Shown: in pieces, positions 25,725-33,734 of the stretch
Numbering within the stretch: the first letter of the stretch is position 1
Layout: each line of letters opens with the position of its first letter
Assembly (NCBI GenBank): GCA_946541955.1
Contig: CAMNJZ010000012.1
Coordinates: 1-38,578, forward strand
Reading direction: 5' to 3'
DNA: 38,578 nucleotides
From: an uncultured Lachnospiraceae bacterium
GTDB lineage: Bacteria > Bacillota > Clostridia > Lachnospirales > Lachnospiraceae
Made by a program: the position numbers and the translations under genes
The notes under the pieces: model-generated
Seen by the model: only the letters and a program-made list of their open reading frames with translations
The model's database searches: none
Told to the model about the DNA's origin: nothing

Positions 25725-27357
25725 GAGGGAAAAAATCTACAGAGAATACCGGCTGCTGGATCTGGTGATCAGGCCGCGGGAACCGGATCTGTATGAGTAC
25801 GCCTTTCTGCACGGCTATCTTGAGGCAGAGGACAGGGAAGAGACCTGCCGGATGCTTTCTGCCTGCCTGCAGAACAAATGGCAGGCGGAGGGCTGGCGCT
25901 TTTCCAAAAAAAGCTGCGGGAGCCCGGAGGATCTGGCCAGAAGACTTGGGGATCTGGAGCGCTATGAAGAAAAGGCTGCCAGGGGGGACAGGAGAAATAT
26001 TCCTTTGCCCGCCCTGGCTTTTTTGGATGCCCTGGGCCAGGACCCGGAGGAAAGCCTCCTTTCCATGGCCAGGGATATGTATGCGCCTTATCTTGAAAGG
26101 GACCCCTCCTCCTTTCCGGCGCCTCTGCCCGGCCAGGAGATCCGCCTCCTTTTGGACAGCCACATTATCTGGAATCTGTCTGCCCAGACGGGTTTTCCCC
26201 TGGAGACCTGGCAGATCCGGAGACTGGAGCTCCTGCCCGGCATTACCATGATCGATCAGAGCGCCTTTGCTTTCTGTATCAACCTGCAGACCCTGGTGAT
26301 CCCCGATACCATGGTCCAGGTGGGAAACGGGGCCTTTGCCTTCTGCTTTTCCCTGGACAATATCCTGATCTCGGAGAGCTGCCGGGACAGGATCTTTCCC
26401 CTGCAGAGGATCTCCCAGGGAAGGTATATCCAGATCGGCCATCCGGCCTTTGAGCATCTGGGCTGGCTTTCCCCCAGAGACATCCATGACCATGAATATA
26501 TGCTGGGCCATAACGCCCTGACCAACGATTCCGACTATCTCAAGGCCCCCTGGTACCTGGAAAGGATCAAGGGCCAGATCGCCCACAATCTCTATACGGA
26601 TGCCAGATATCCAAAGAGGCCTTTGGTGATCGAAAAAATCCGGCGCAGGATTCCCCTTCCCAGGGAAATGGTCCTTTGTCCCTCCTGCCTGACGCCCTAT
26701 GAAAGAGAGCTGCGGATGCCGGATTCCTGCTGTCCTTTCTGCGGCGGCAGGCTGAAGGAGGAAGCGGGCGGCAGGGCAGGGACCTTCACGGACCGCCTTT
26801 ATGACCTGCCCCCGGAGGCCTATCTCCGAGAGGGAGAGGATCCCGTAAGGGACCCGGAGGCCTTGTGGAAGATGGTCCTGCGGCTTTTGATAAAGCGGGC
26901 CTGTGACCCGGCCTGGCTGTTGGAAAAAGGGGAAGAAGGGACAAAGACAAAGCAGGGGATCCTTTTATCCTTTGCCCTGTCCTGCGACGAAGAGGGCCGG
27001 GGGAGCCTGCCGGCGGCTTTTCCGGATCCCGGGACTTCCCTTTTCATGGTCCTTAGCAGGACATTGAAGGAAAAACCGGACCTGTCCCCTGAGAAGGTAA
27101 AAAGACGAAAAAAGCACTTTGGCTATGATGCACAGGCCTTTGACAGGGTCTTTGAAAAGGAAATCCTGCCCCTTTATGCGGCGGCAGGCAAGGATGGCTG
27201 GACCCCCGGCATGATCGGCTGGACCTATGAAAGGGACCAGGGAATACGGCGCTTTTGTCTTCTTGTTGAGCTTGTGCGCGGGAAAGAGGACGAAAAGAGA
27301 GGCCTTCCTGGAGGTCCCTTTGGCTTTCTTCCAAGGCGCAGACAGCGGGAATTGTAA
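25705..27357 (+). CDS. Cytosolic LRR_5 plus zinc-ribbon protein, function unknown
   Basis: The 550-residue product has no signal peptide or membrane helix. Residues 1-160 resemble nothing I know. Around 165-245 lies a short BspA/LRR_5-type leucine-rich stretch (MIDQSAFAFCINLQTLVIPDT and a second FAFCFSLDNILI turn). Then comes a zinc-ribbon with C325-x2-C328 (CPSC) and C343-x2-C346 (CPFC), followed by a Lys/Arg-rich helical C-terminal half. LRR_5 repeats are best known from surface proteins, so their use in a cytosolic protein is unusual. The start overlaps the HAD gene by 20 bases. The function is unknown; binding of a protein or nucleic acid through the ribbon is only a guess. The next gene has its own promoter. 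Confidence 0.8.
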   Translation: MDGSRTEREKIYREYRLLDLVIRPREPDLYEYAFLHGYLEAEDREETCRMLSACLQNKWQAEGWRFSKKSCGSPEDLARRLGDLERYEEKAARGDRRNIPLPALAFLDALGQDPEESLLSMARDMYAPYLERDPSSFPAPLPGQEIRLLLDSHIIWNLSAQTGFPLETWQIRRLELLPGITMIDQSAFAFCINLQTLVIPDTMVQVGNGAFAFCFSLDNILISESCRDRIFPLQRISQGRYIQIGHPAFEHLGWLSPRDIHDHEYMLGHNALTNDSDYLKAPWYLERIKGQIAHNLYTDARYPKRPLVIEKIRRRIPLPREMVLCPSCLTPYERELRMPDSCCPFCGGRLKEEAGGRAGTFTDRLYDLPPEAYLREGEDPVRDPEALWKMVLRLLIKRACDPAWLLEKGEEGTKTKQGILLSFALSCDEEGRGSLPAAFPDPGTSLFMVLSRTLKEKPDLSPEKVKRRKKHFGYDAQAFDRVFEKEILPLYAAAGKDGWTPGMIGWTYERDQGIRRFCLLVELVRGKEDEKRGLPGGPFGFLPRRRQREL

Positions 27358-27384
27358 ATAATAAGCAAATCCGAAGGCTGTGAT

Positions 27385-27413
27385 TTGCAATATTTGAGCA
27401 GTTTTACTATAAT
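27385..27413 (+). promoter_or_regulatory. Promoter of the cytidylate-kinase-like gene
   Basis: TTGCAA (27385-27390) and TATAAT (27408-27413), spacer 17. It gives a leader of about 100 bases before the start codon. Confidence 0.85.
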
Positions 27414-27423
27414 AAAAGCAGAA

Positions 27424-27504
27424 GTACAAAGGATCCCCTCATGAATGTATTTGAAATGCGGATCTTTTCCGGGGGACTTTGCCTGTGTGGCATGGGAGCA
27501 TGCC
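27424..27504 (+). promoter_or_regulatory. Structured leader before the cytidylate-kinase-like gene
   Basis: Two hairpins are visible. CAAAG..CCCC (27427-27438) can pair with GGGG..CTTTG (27471-27482) around a large loop. GGCATG-GGAG-CATGCC (27489-27504) is a perfect 6-base stem directly before the AAAGGAGG ribosome site. It could control translation; I recognise no known riboswitch. Confidence 0.4.
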
Positions 27505-27519
27505 GGAAAGGAGGCCTTT

Positions 27520-28194
27520 ATGAAAACCATTATTACCATTGGCAGACAATACGGATCGGGAGGAAGAGCAGTCGGACAGAAGATCGCCCAGCACTATGGC
27601 ATCAAATTCTGGGACAACGAGCTGCTCGATAAGGTGGCGGAAGACAGCGGCTACGCCCGGGAATTTCTGGAGAGACAGGATGAGAGGCCTTCCCATGCTT
27701 TCTTTAATCTGGGAGCGGATGCCTATCCCTTCGGTCTGGGCGTTCCGGCCTTTGTGGACATGCCCCTTTCCCAGAAGATTTTCCTGGCCCAGTATGAGGT
27801 GATCAAGAACATCGCCAAGGAGGGCCCGGCCGTTTTTGTCGGCAGATGCACGGATATCGTGCTGGAAGATTTTGACAATGTCATCAATATCTTCATTCAT
27901 GCAAACGATGATTTCAAATGGCAGAGGATGCAGTCCCATCCCCAGTCCTATCCCGCTTTTACAGACAAGGAAAAGGCCATGGAATACTGTGCCAAAAAGG
28001 ATAAGCAGAGACAGGCCTACTATAACTACTATTCGGAGAAAAAATGGGGCAGGGCCGATACCTATAACATGACCTTTGATACCTCCCTGCTTGGCATCAA
28101 CGGCACTGCCAAGGTCATCATTTCCGCCATCGACGCCTTTGAGGAAGTCAGCGATATCAGAAAACAGAAGGGAATCTACAGACTGGATCAGTAA
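27520..28194 (+). CDS. Cytidylate kinase-like family protein
   Basis: The 224-residue product belongs to the cytidylate-kinase-like P-loop family (AAA_26) common in Clostridia. The motif GRQYGSGGRAVGQKIA replaces the classic Walker A but follows the family pattern. IKFWDNELLDKVA and VFVGRCTDIVLED follow, as in (d)CMP kinases. Whether it phosphorylates CMP is not established; a true Cmk is normally encoded elsewhere. An in-frame ATG at 27445 would add 25 residues, but GGAAAGGAGG lies before the ATG at 27520 and the product then starts at the conserved MKTIITIGRQYG. It is a single-gene unit with a promoter and a terminator. Confidence 0.88.
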   Translation: MKTIITIGRQYGSGGRAVGQKIAQHYGIKFWDNELLDKVAEDSGYAREFLERQDERPSHAFFNLGADAYPFGLGVPAFVDMPLSQKIFLAQYEVIKNIAKEGPAVFVGRCTDIVLEDFDNVINIFIHANDDFKWQRMQSHPQSYPAFTDKEKAMEYCAKKDKQRQAYYNYYSEKKWGRADTYNMTFDTSLLGINGTAKVIISAIDAFEEVSDIRKQKGIYRLDQ

Positions 28195-28224
28195 ACGATC
28201 TGAGAATATGGCAGAAAGACAGGT

Positions 28225-28259
28225 GCCTGACAGCCTATGCTGCCAGGCCCTTTTCTTTT
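28225..28259 (+). terminator. Terminator after the cytidylate-kinase-like gene
   Basis: GCCTGACAGC pairs with GCTGCCAGGC with one A/C mismatch, loop CTAT, followed by CCTTTTCTTTT. Confidence 0.85.
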
Positions 28260-28286
28260 GGAAAGCCTTTGGAAAAGTTAACAAGA

Positions 28287-28315
28287 TTGCCATCCTGTAC
28301 TTCTCTATGTAAAAT
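28287..28315 (+). promoter_or_regulatory. Promoter of the YARHG lipoprotein gene
   Basis: TTGCCA (28287-28292) and TAAAAT (28310-28315) have a 17-base spacer. A second possible -10, TATAAT at 28315-28320, overlaps it. Confidence 0.7.
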
Positions 28316-28386
28316 ATAATAATCTTGTAATAATAGTATTTCTCGACAAGAGGAATCTGAAAAGAATATACAGAAGGAGAAAAGCC

Positions 28387-29766
28387 TTGAAATTTGCAAA
28401 ACTGACGGCCCTGCTGCTTGTTCTTACTGCGTTTTCCATGACAGGATGTGGTCTGTTTACGGATCCGGAGGAGATCATTTCCAACATCACCGAACCGGAG
28501 GAAACAGAGGTTGTGGAGGAGGTTCAGGAGGAGGTCCCTGAAGAACCCGAGGAAGAGGAAGTCAAGGTCGACCGCAGTATCTGTTATCCTGCCTATCTGG
28601 AGGAGCTGCAGATGTTCCGCACGGAGATCCTGGGCTATTACTGGCAGCACGGCTATCGGTTCGATGAAGAAGAGAGCCGGGGCTACGGCAAGGATACCCC
28701 CAAACCGGTGGCGATCCGGGACGTAACGGGAGACGGCCTGCCGGAGCTGATCTATATCGCAGGCGTGAAATATCCCAACTGGGAGGATTATTATACGACG
28801 GACCTGCGGATCTGTACCTTCCAGAACGGCCACATCGTCCGGCTTTATCAGGATGAATGGGACGTCCAGAACGAGGACGGCTTCCGCTATATGCTCTTCA
28901 CCTCCAAAAAGGATGATTATCTCCACGCCTATATCAGCACCGGCGAAGACGACAAGACCATCCGCTTCGTGCACTTTGCCCCTTCCAATGACGGCCTTCT
29001 GAAGATCGTCACAGACCTGCGCATGGTGGAAGAAGATGGGGATACCCGCTACTATGTCGGAAAAGACCAGACCTCCTATGACGAATATGAAAAGAATCTG
29101 AACAAGATCCTGAAGCGGATGCACCGGAATCTGATGTACGGCGATCTGTCCGAAGAATCCCTGATCAGCGAGCAGGCTTCTTCCCTGAAAAAGGTGGACA
29201 AGACCTATTCCGCAGCCGTTGTTTACCTGGGCGGCAAGGAGGACGAGGACGCAAAGGCCATTGAAGAGAGGCACCGCGGCAATGTCATTGAAGAAAACGA
29301 AGCAGAAGTCCCCGAGGAAGAGGAAGAAATGACGGAAGAGGACTATCTGCGGGAAGCCAAGGAAGAGCTGAAGAAGGAGCAGGAGGAAGCAGAGCGGCAG
29401 AAAGCGGCGGAAGAGGAAAGGAAGAAACAGGAAGAAGCACGCAAACAGGAAGAGGCCAGAAAGAAGGAAGAAGAGAAGAAGAAACAGCAGCAGGAGGCTT
29501 CCTCCGGAAAGACCATTACCTACAGCAGTTCCCATCGTCTGTCTGAATCCGAGCTGGAGGGCGTATCCAAGAATGACATGCAGATGGCCATCAATGAGAT
29601 CTATGCCAGACACGGCTACAAGTTCAAGTCCGAGGAGATCCTGAACTATTTCAAGCAGTTCAGCTGGTATGATCCGGACGAAACAGACCAGAGCGTGATC
29701 ATCGGCAGACTCAACGCCACGGAAAAGGCCAATGTGGATCTGCTGCGGGAAATGATCAACCGCTGA
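28387..29766 (+). CDS. YARHG-domain lipoprotein
   Basis: The 459-residue product starts at a TTG seven bases after AAGGAG; this start gives a clean lipoprotein signal with lipobox MTGC and lipidated Cys21. After it comes a very acidic stretch (Glu/Val-rich, about 29-60). The middle globular domain (about 60-260) includes IRDVTGDGLPELIYIAG, which resembles an FG-GAP/EF-hand-like calcium loop. A long charged coiled coil (about 315-375, Glu/Lys/Gln) follows. The C-terminal YARHG domain (about 385-459) has INEIYARHGYKF. The YARHG domain is common in exported proteins of Firmicutes and its ligand is unknown; cell-wall binding is often suggested. The protein should sit on the outer face of the membrane with the coiled coil as a spacer. 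Confidence 0.88.
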   Translation: MKFAKLTALLLVLTAFSMTGCGLFTDPEEIISNITEPEETEVVEEVQEEVPEEPEEEEVKVDRSICYPAYLEELQMFRTEILGYYWQHGYRFDEEESRGYGKDTPKPVAIRDVTGDGLPELIYIAGVKYPNWEDYYTTDLRICTFQNGHIVRLYQDEWDVQNEDGFRYMLFTSKKDDYLHAYISTGEDDKTIRFVHFAPSNDGLLKIVTDLRMVEEDGDTRYYVGKDQTSYDEYEKNLNKILKRMHRNLMYGDLSEESLISEQASSLKKVDKTYSAAVVYLGGKEDEDAKAIEERHRGNVIEENEAEVPEEEEEMTEEDYLREAKEELKKEQEEAERQKAAEEERKKQEEARKQEEARKKEEEKKKQQQEASSGKTITYSSSHRLSESELEGVSKNDMQMAINEIYARHGYKFKSEEILNYFKQFSWYDPDETDQSVIIGRLNATEKANVDLLREMINR

Positions 29767-29809
29767 CCCTCTCTGCTTATGCCGGTTCAGATACCTTTTG
29801 TGCCTTTCA

Positions 29810-29838
29810 TTGCGAATCCCGGGAAAAAGAGTTAGAAT
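29810..29838 (+). promoter_or_regulatory. Promoter of the ROK glucokinase gene
   Basis: TTGCGA (29810-29815) and TAGAAT (29833-29838), spacer 17, identical in both hexamers and spacing to the desulfoferrodoxin promoter. Confidence 0.75.
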
Positions 29839-29901
29839 AAAAGAAACTGTAACAGGTATGCCTTTGGGGGCAAAAAACTACATTGAACTTGGGAGGAGTT
29901 T

Positions 29902-30867
29902 ATGAAAAAGGAATACAATATCTGTCTGGATATCGGCGGAACCAAGACCCTTGGCGTCATATTCAACAAGGACAACGAGATCATCTACCGCATTAAAAAA
30001 AGGACCCAGGACGGGGGAGCGGATTCTTCCAACGTGGAAGAGCTGATCTGCTCTGTTGTCGAGGAGCTTCTGGACGGGGCCGGCATCAAGAAGAGCCAGA
30101 TCAACGCCATTGCAGCCGGCGCGCCCGGCGTCATCAACCAGGAGACAGGCATTGTTCTCTTTTCTCCCAATCTTCCCTGGAGAGACTATGATATCAAGAC
30201 GCCCATCGAATCCAGATTCGGGGCTCCCTTCTATATCGGCAACGACGTGAACGTAGGCGTTCTGGGCGAATATAAATACGGTGCAGCCAGGGGCTACAAC
30301 AATGTCGTCGGCTTCTTCGTAGGAACCGGTATGGGCGGCGGACTGATCCTGGACGGCAAGCTCTTTACCGGCACCGGCTTCAAGGGTGCGGAATACGGTC
30401 ACATGGTCCTCAATGACGAGGGTCCTCTGTGCGGCTGCGGCCAGAGAGGCTGCCTGGAAGCCTTCTCTTCCAAGAAGGGCATGACTGCCTATATCAGACA
30501 GCAGATCTCCCGGGGCCGTAAGACCAAGATGGAAGACAAGATCACCGATACCGGCGTTTTCAAGAGCAAATATCTGAAGAAATACCTGGCCAAGGGTGAT
30601 GAGGTGACCGTGGAAGCCGTCGACAGAGCCTGCCATTATCTGGCTGTTGCCACCGGCAATATGATCAATACCATCAGCCCCGATGTCGTTGTATACGGCG
30701 GCGGCGTTATTGAAGCATGCGGCGAGACCTTCCTGGAGAAGATCTCTGCAGAAGTCGACAAGTACTGCATGCCTTCCATCAGACCTACCGTGGAACTCAA
30801 AACAGCCGCTCTGGGTGATGATTCCATCCTCTACGGCGCTCTGTCCATGATCCATGACCATGATTAA
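29902..30867 (+). CDS. ROK family glucokinase
   Basis: The 321-residue product is an ROK family sugar kinase, most likely glucokinase (glucose + ATP to glucose 6-phosphate). The ATP-site DIGGTKTLGV is at about 10-19, the catalytic Asp lies in IGNDVNVG, and GTGMGGGLI follows. The zinc site is complete: H167 in EYGHM with C177-G-C179-G-Q-R-G-C184. There is no N-terminal helix-turn-helix, so it is a kinase, not an ROK repressor. GGGAGGAG precedes the ATG. It is a single-gene unit with its own promoter and terminator, placed among exported-protein genes with no obvious functional link. ROK members acting on N-acetylglucosamine or fructose cannot be ruled out. Confidence 0.92.
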   Translation: MKKEYNICLDIGGTKTLGVIFNKDNEIIYRIKKRTQDGGADSSNVEELICSVVEELLDGAGIKKSQINAIAAGAPGVINQETGIVLFSPNLPWRDYDIKTPIESRFGAPFYIGNDVNVGVLGEYKYGAARGYNNVVGFFVGTGMGGGLILDGKLFTGTGFKGAEYGHMVLNDEGPLCGCGQRGCLEAFSSKKGMTAYIRQQISRGRKTKMEDKITDTGVFKSKYLKKYLAKGDEVTVEAVDRACHYLAVATGNMINTISPDVVVYGGGVIEACGETFLEKISAEVDKYCMPSIRPTVELKTAALGDDSILYGALSMIHDHD

Positions 30868-30880
30868 ATGATTTTTCAGG

Positions 30881-30910
30881 GGCCCTGTACTGCGGTGCAG
30901 GGCCTTCTTT
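30881..30910 (+). terminator. Terminator after glucokinase
   Basis: GGCCCTGTAC pairs with GTGCAGGGCC (one G-U), loop TGCG, followed by TTCTTT. Confidence 0.9.
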
Positions 30911-30977
30911 ATGCGAAAAATCCGCCAGACGGCCGCCTCTGCTGCAGGAGAGATCATCAACTTTTAACAGGTCTGAA

Positions 30978-31006
30978 TTTACTTCAACCACAATATCTGC
31001 TATAAT
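30978..31006 (+). promoter_or_regulatory. Promoter of the secreted YD-like repeat gene
   Basis: TTTACT (30978-30983) and TATAAT (31001-31006), spacer 17. Confidence 0.75.
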
Positions 31007-31057
31007 AACATGACGATTTTGCAGGAAACTGTTTTTTTACAGGAGGAATCAGCATTA

Positions 31058-32062
31058 ATGAAAATCTTAAAACGTCTGACAGCCCTGGTCCTTTGTGCGG
31101 TCCTTGCGGCCGGCGTAATGCCCGGTCCTGCAGAGGCTAAGACCAAATATAAGGTTTCCAGAGAAAATTTTTATGTTTACAGCAGCGATAAGTGGGTCCC
31201 GAAGGAAGAGACAAAATATACCTACTCGGACGGCGGCAGACTGAAAAAAACGGTATATGGCTATGACGGCATAAAGCTGGACAACAGCCGTTACAGAACG
31301 ATCAAGACGACGAAGTATACCTACAAGAACGGAAAGATCTCCAAGCTTCAGTACTATAACACCAAGGGCGAGAAGCACGGCTATGTGACCTATGTCTATG
31401 CCAGCAACGGGAAGCTGCAGCGCTGGGTCGAACGAAGAGAAGACGGCACCCTGAAGGCCGAGGAAGTCTATTTTACCAAGGGCAGCTCCAAGGGTAAGAT
31501 CAAGTCCCACGCCACCTACAAGACCAACGGCACGACCGTAAGGACCCAGGAGAAGTATTCCTATACCTACTATAAGAGCGGAGAGCTCAAGGAGGAGGAA
31601 TGCGAATCCTTCATCCGGGGAACCTCAGAAACCAAGACAACGACCCGCTATAATAAGGACGGGTCCATCAAATATGTGGATCTTTCTCTCAAGACCGACA
31701 AGATGACCCAGAAGTCTCATTCGGATTATTCCTATACCAAGAGCGGGTCGGCCCTGAAGACCCAGACGGTCAAGACCAGCGAAAAGCAGACCTATGCCAA
31801 GTACCAGTGGATCAAACATGAGATCACAGAAGTGACTACCTATTCCACCTCCGGCAACAACAAGGGAGAGCCCACCCAGATTGTGACCAAGATCGACGGA
31901 AAGCTGCGGGCTTCCAAAGATTCCGCCGTCACCACCTCCTCCAAGACGGAGAAACAGACCTATGAGTATACCTATGACAGCCACGGCAATCTCAAGCAGA
32001 AACTCCTTCGTCTGAACGGCGGCGTTTACGAAAAGTGGACCTATAAATACAAGTCCTTCTAA
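31058..32062 (+). CDS. Secreted protein with YD-like beta repeats, function unknown
   Basis: The 334-residue product has a standard Sec signal peptide (basic start, hydrophobic core, cleavage after AEA at about residue 27) and no lipobox. The rest is a run of short Tyr-Lys-Thr-rich units such as TKYTYSDGGRLKKTVYGYDG and KYTYKNGKISKLQYYN. These resemble the YD/Rhs-type or related secreted beta-repeat proteins: a beta strand, an Asx-Gly turn, and a second strand. It is Lys-rich and should be basic after cleavage. An in-frame ATG at 31010 would place residues before the signal peptide and lacks a ribosome site, while the ATG at 31058 follows AGGAGGAA. There is no toxin domain or attached core as in true Rhs proteins. 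It is a single-gene unit. Confidence 0.82.
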   Translation: MKILKRLTALVLCAVLAAGVMPGPAEAKTKYKVSRENFYVYSSDKWVPKEETKYTYSDGGRLKKTVYGYDGIKLDNSRYRTIKTTKYTYKNGKISKLQYYNTKGEKHGYVTYVYASNGKLQRWVERREDGTLKAEEVYFTKGSSKGKIKSHATYKTNGTTVRTQEKYSYTYYKSGELKEEECESFIRGTSETKTTTRYNKDGSIKYVDLSLKTDKMTQKSHSDYSYTKSGSALKTQTVKTSEKQTYAKYQWIKHEITEVTTYSTSGNNKGEPTQIVTKIDGKLRASKDSAVTTSSKTEKQTYEYTYDSHGNLKQKLLRLNGGVYEKWTYKYKSF

Positions 32063-32083
32063 ACCATACGAATGATTATACAG

Positions 32084-32117
32084 ACAGCTCCGGTTTCCGG
32101 AGCTGTTTTGTTTTTTT
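32084..32117 (+). terminator. Terminator after the YD-like repeat gene
   Basis: A perfect 10-base stem ACAGCTCCGG / CCGGAGCTGT with loop TTT, followed by TTTGTTTTTTT. Confidence 0.95.
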
Positions 32118-32202
32118 GCCCTGCGCTGCCTGAATGGTTCATAACAAAGAGATGTTTTTTCGGCAAATTGCAGCCCTTTTATAGTCTGCAGCGGGCCTGG
32201 GA

Positions 32203-32211
32203 TGGTATAAT
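32203..32211 (+). promoter_or_regulatory. Extended -10 promoter for the transglutaminase-like/clostripain genes
   Basis: TGGTATAAT fits an extended -10 (TGnTATAAT) at 32203-32211; no recognisable -35 lies at the right distance. It is 38 bases before the start codon. Confidence 0.6.
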
Positions 32212-32249
32212 TTATAAAGAGCTACCGTTTGCTTCATAAGGAGGGGAAT

Positions 32250-33668
32250 ATGAAAAAATTCAAAAGGATGACAGCCCTGCTGCTTTCGATCATGCTGGTG
32301 CTTGGCGCGTGCGGTGCCCCGGACCAGGCCAGAGTGGAGACCCAGGCGGTGGAATCGGAATCCGGCGCCGCTGAGGAGGCCGGGGAAGAAGAAGCGCTGG
32401 TAACGGCAAAGGCCGTAGAAGACCCGGAATCAGGTGAAGAGACCAGTCCGGAGGAAGCCCCGCAGGAAGAGGACGCCGCAGAGCCGGCAGCTGAGACAGA
32501 GGGAGAGGCTGTCTTTGAGGAGTCGGAAGAAGGCGTGATCCTGAATGCCTATAAAACGGATGACATGGCAAGCCTTGACGTTCCGGAGCCGGAGGGGGAA
32601 GAAGGAGAGATCAAGGAAGTCAACGAGGAGGAGATGAACCGGGCCAGGTCCACTCTTCTTTATAACAATGCTTCCCTCTTTTACTACTATACAAAGCTCA
32701 ATAAGGGCCAGAAAAAGATGTACAGAAGGCTGCTGAATGTCCTTCGCTATCCTGACTCCAATGAGGTGGGAAAGGCCTTTAAGATCAAGGCAGAGCCCGG
32801 CAGCAAGAAATACAGCAACTGGTTTTCCAAAGTCTATATGGCTCTGCAATACGACCATCCGGAGCTCTTCTGGTTTTTCAGTGGCGATAATGGTGTCAGT
32901 GTATGGCATTATTATTCCAGGTATCCGGATGCCAAGGGGAGATACACCTACCAGTTCTTCCTGAAGGGCACCTACAAGAACTATAAAAAGGAGGTCACCG
33001 CCTTCTATGATGCGGTGGACTCCGTGATGAAGGGGCTGGATAAAAAGGCTCCCAAAGCCAAGCTGGCCCTGCAGGTCCATGACAGGCTGCTGGATCTGTG
33101 CGATTATAATGATGAAGCCTATGCCCAGAGAGGATCCTCATTCTACTCTAATAACTATTGCCATACTGCTTACGGCGCCCTGGTCAAGGACAGCAGCGGG
33201 CGGTGGAACAAGCCGGTCTGTGACGGATATTCCATGGCCTATGAGTTTATTCTGCAGCAGCTGGGCTTTTATGTAACGGTGGTCTGCGGAGAGGCAGGCA
33301 GCAGCAGAAGCGACGCCTCCGGTCATGCCTGGAATGCGGTCTATCTGAACGGCAACTGGTATGAGGTCGATGTGACCTGGGACGATATAGACCCTGAAAG
33401 CGGCTGGAACAGGTGTGAGGCCGGCCGCCTTGCAGCAAAGGATTCCGCTTACATGCGCAAGGTCAGGCACTATCTCTTCCTGGTTTCCACCGATTATATT
33501 ACCGACTTTACGGATGGGCCCTCCTTCCGCTACCGGCTCAGGAACGGCGCCTGGTTCCAGGCGATGGGCAATTCTGTCCATATCCGCAGAGGGAAAAGCA
33601 AAACTGAACTGTTCAGCGAAGCGCCCTGGTGCGCCGGCGGTAAATTTTTCCATGGCCAGAACATCTAG
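32250..33668 (+). CDS. Transglutaminase-like lipoprotein
   Basis: The 472-residue product has a lipoprotein signal ending in LVLGAC with Cys21 lipidated. A long Glu-rich, probably extended segment (about 22-125) sets the globular part off from the membrane. The C-terminal domain (about 130-440) carries the transglutaminase/papain-like triad: C324 in PVCDGYSMA, H359 in SGHAWNAV and D374 in EVDVTWDD. Bacterial members of this superfamily are mostly proteases or amidases; a few cross-link proteins. A start at 32229 (TTG) is possible, but AAGGAGG lies between it and the ATG at 32250, which fits the signal peptide. The clostripain-type gene begins 66 bases later, probably in the same transcript. 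Confidence 0.88.
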   Translation: MKKFKRMTALLLSIMLVLGACGAPDQARVETQAVESESGAAEEAGEEEALVTAKAVEDPESGEETSPEEAPQEEDAAEPAAETEGEAVFEESEEGVILNAYKTDDMASLDVPEPEGEEGEIKEVNEEEMNRARSTLLYNNASLFYYYTKLNKGQKKMYRRLLNVLRYPDSNEVGKAFKIKAEPGSKKYSNWFSKVYMALQYDHPELFWFFSGDNGVSVWHYYSRYPDAKGRYTYQFFLKGTYKNYKKEVTAFYDAVDSVMKGLDKKAPKAKLALQVHDRLLDLCDYNDEAYAQRGSSFYSNNYCHTAYGALVKDSSGRWNKPVCDGYSMAYEFILQQLGFYVTVVCGEAGSSRSDASGHAWNAVYLNGNWYEVDVTWDDIDPESGWNRCEAGRLAAKDSAYMRKVRHYLFLVSTDYITDFTDGPSFRYRLRNGAWFQAMGNSVHIRRGKSKTELFSEAPWCAGGKFFHGQNI

Positions 33669-33674
33669 AGAAAA

Positions 33675-33714
33675 GCCGAAGTCCATCCCTGGCACATCCC
33701 CTGGTGCCTTCGGC
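33675..33714 (+). other. Hairpin between the transglutaminase-like and clostripain genes
   Basis: GCCGAAG (33675-33681) pairs with CTTCGGC (33708-33714), and a competing GGCAC/GTGCC hairpin lies inside. There is no T run, so it may balance expression between the two genes rather than end the transcript. No promoter is seen in the gap. Confidence 0.45.
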
Positions 33715-33734
33715 AGTAAGCGAAGAGGTCGAAT

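Noticed and set aside
32168-32211. TTGCAG as the -35 for the transglutaminase-like gene
   Set aside because: The distance to TATAAT is 32 bases; the extended -10 explains the site better.
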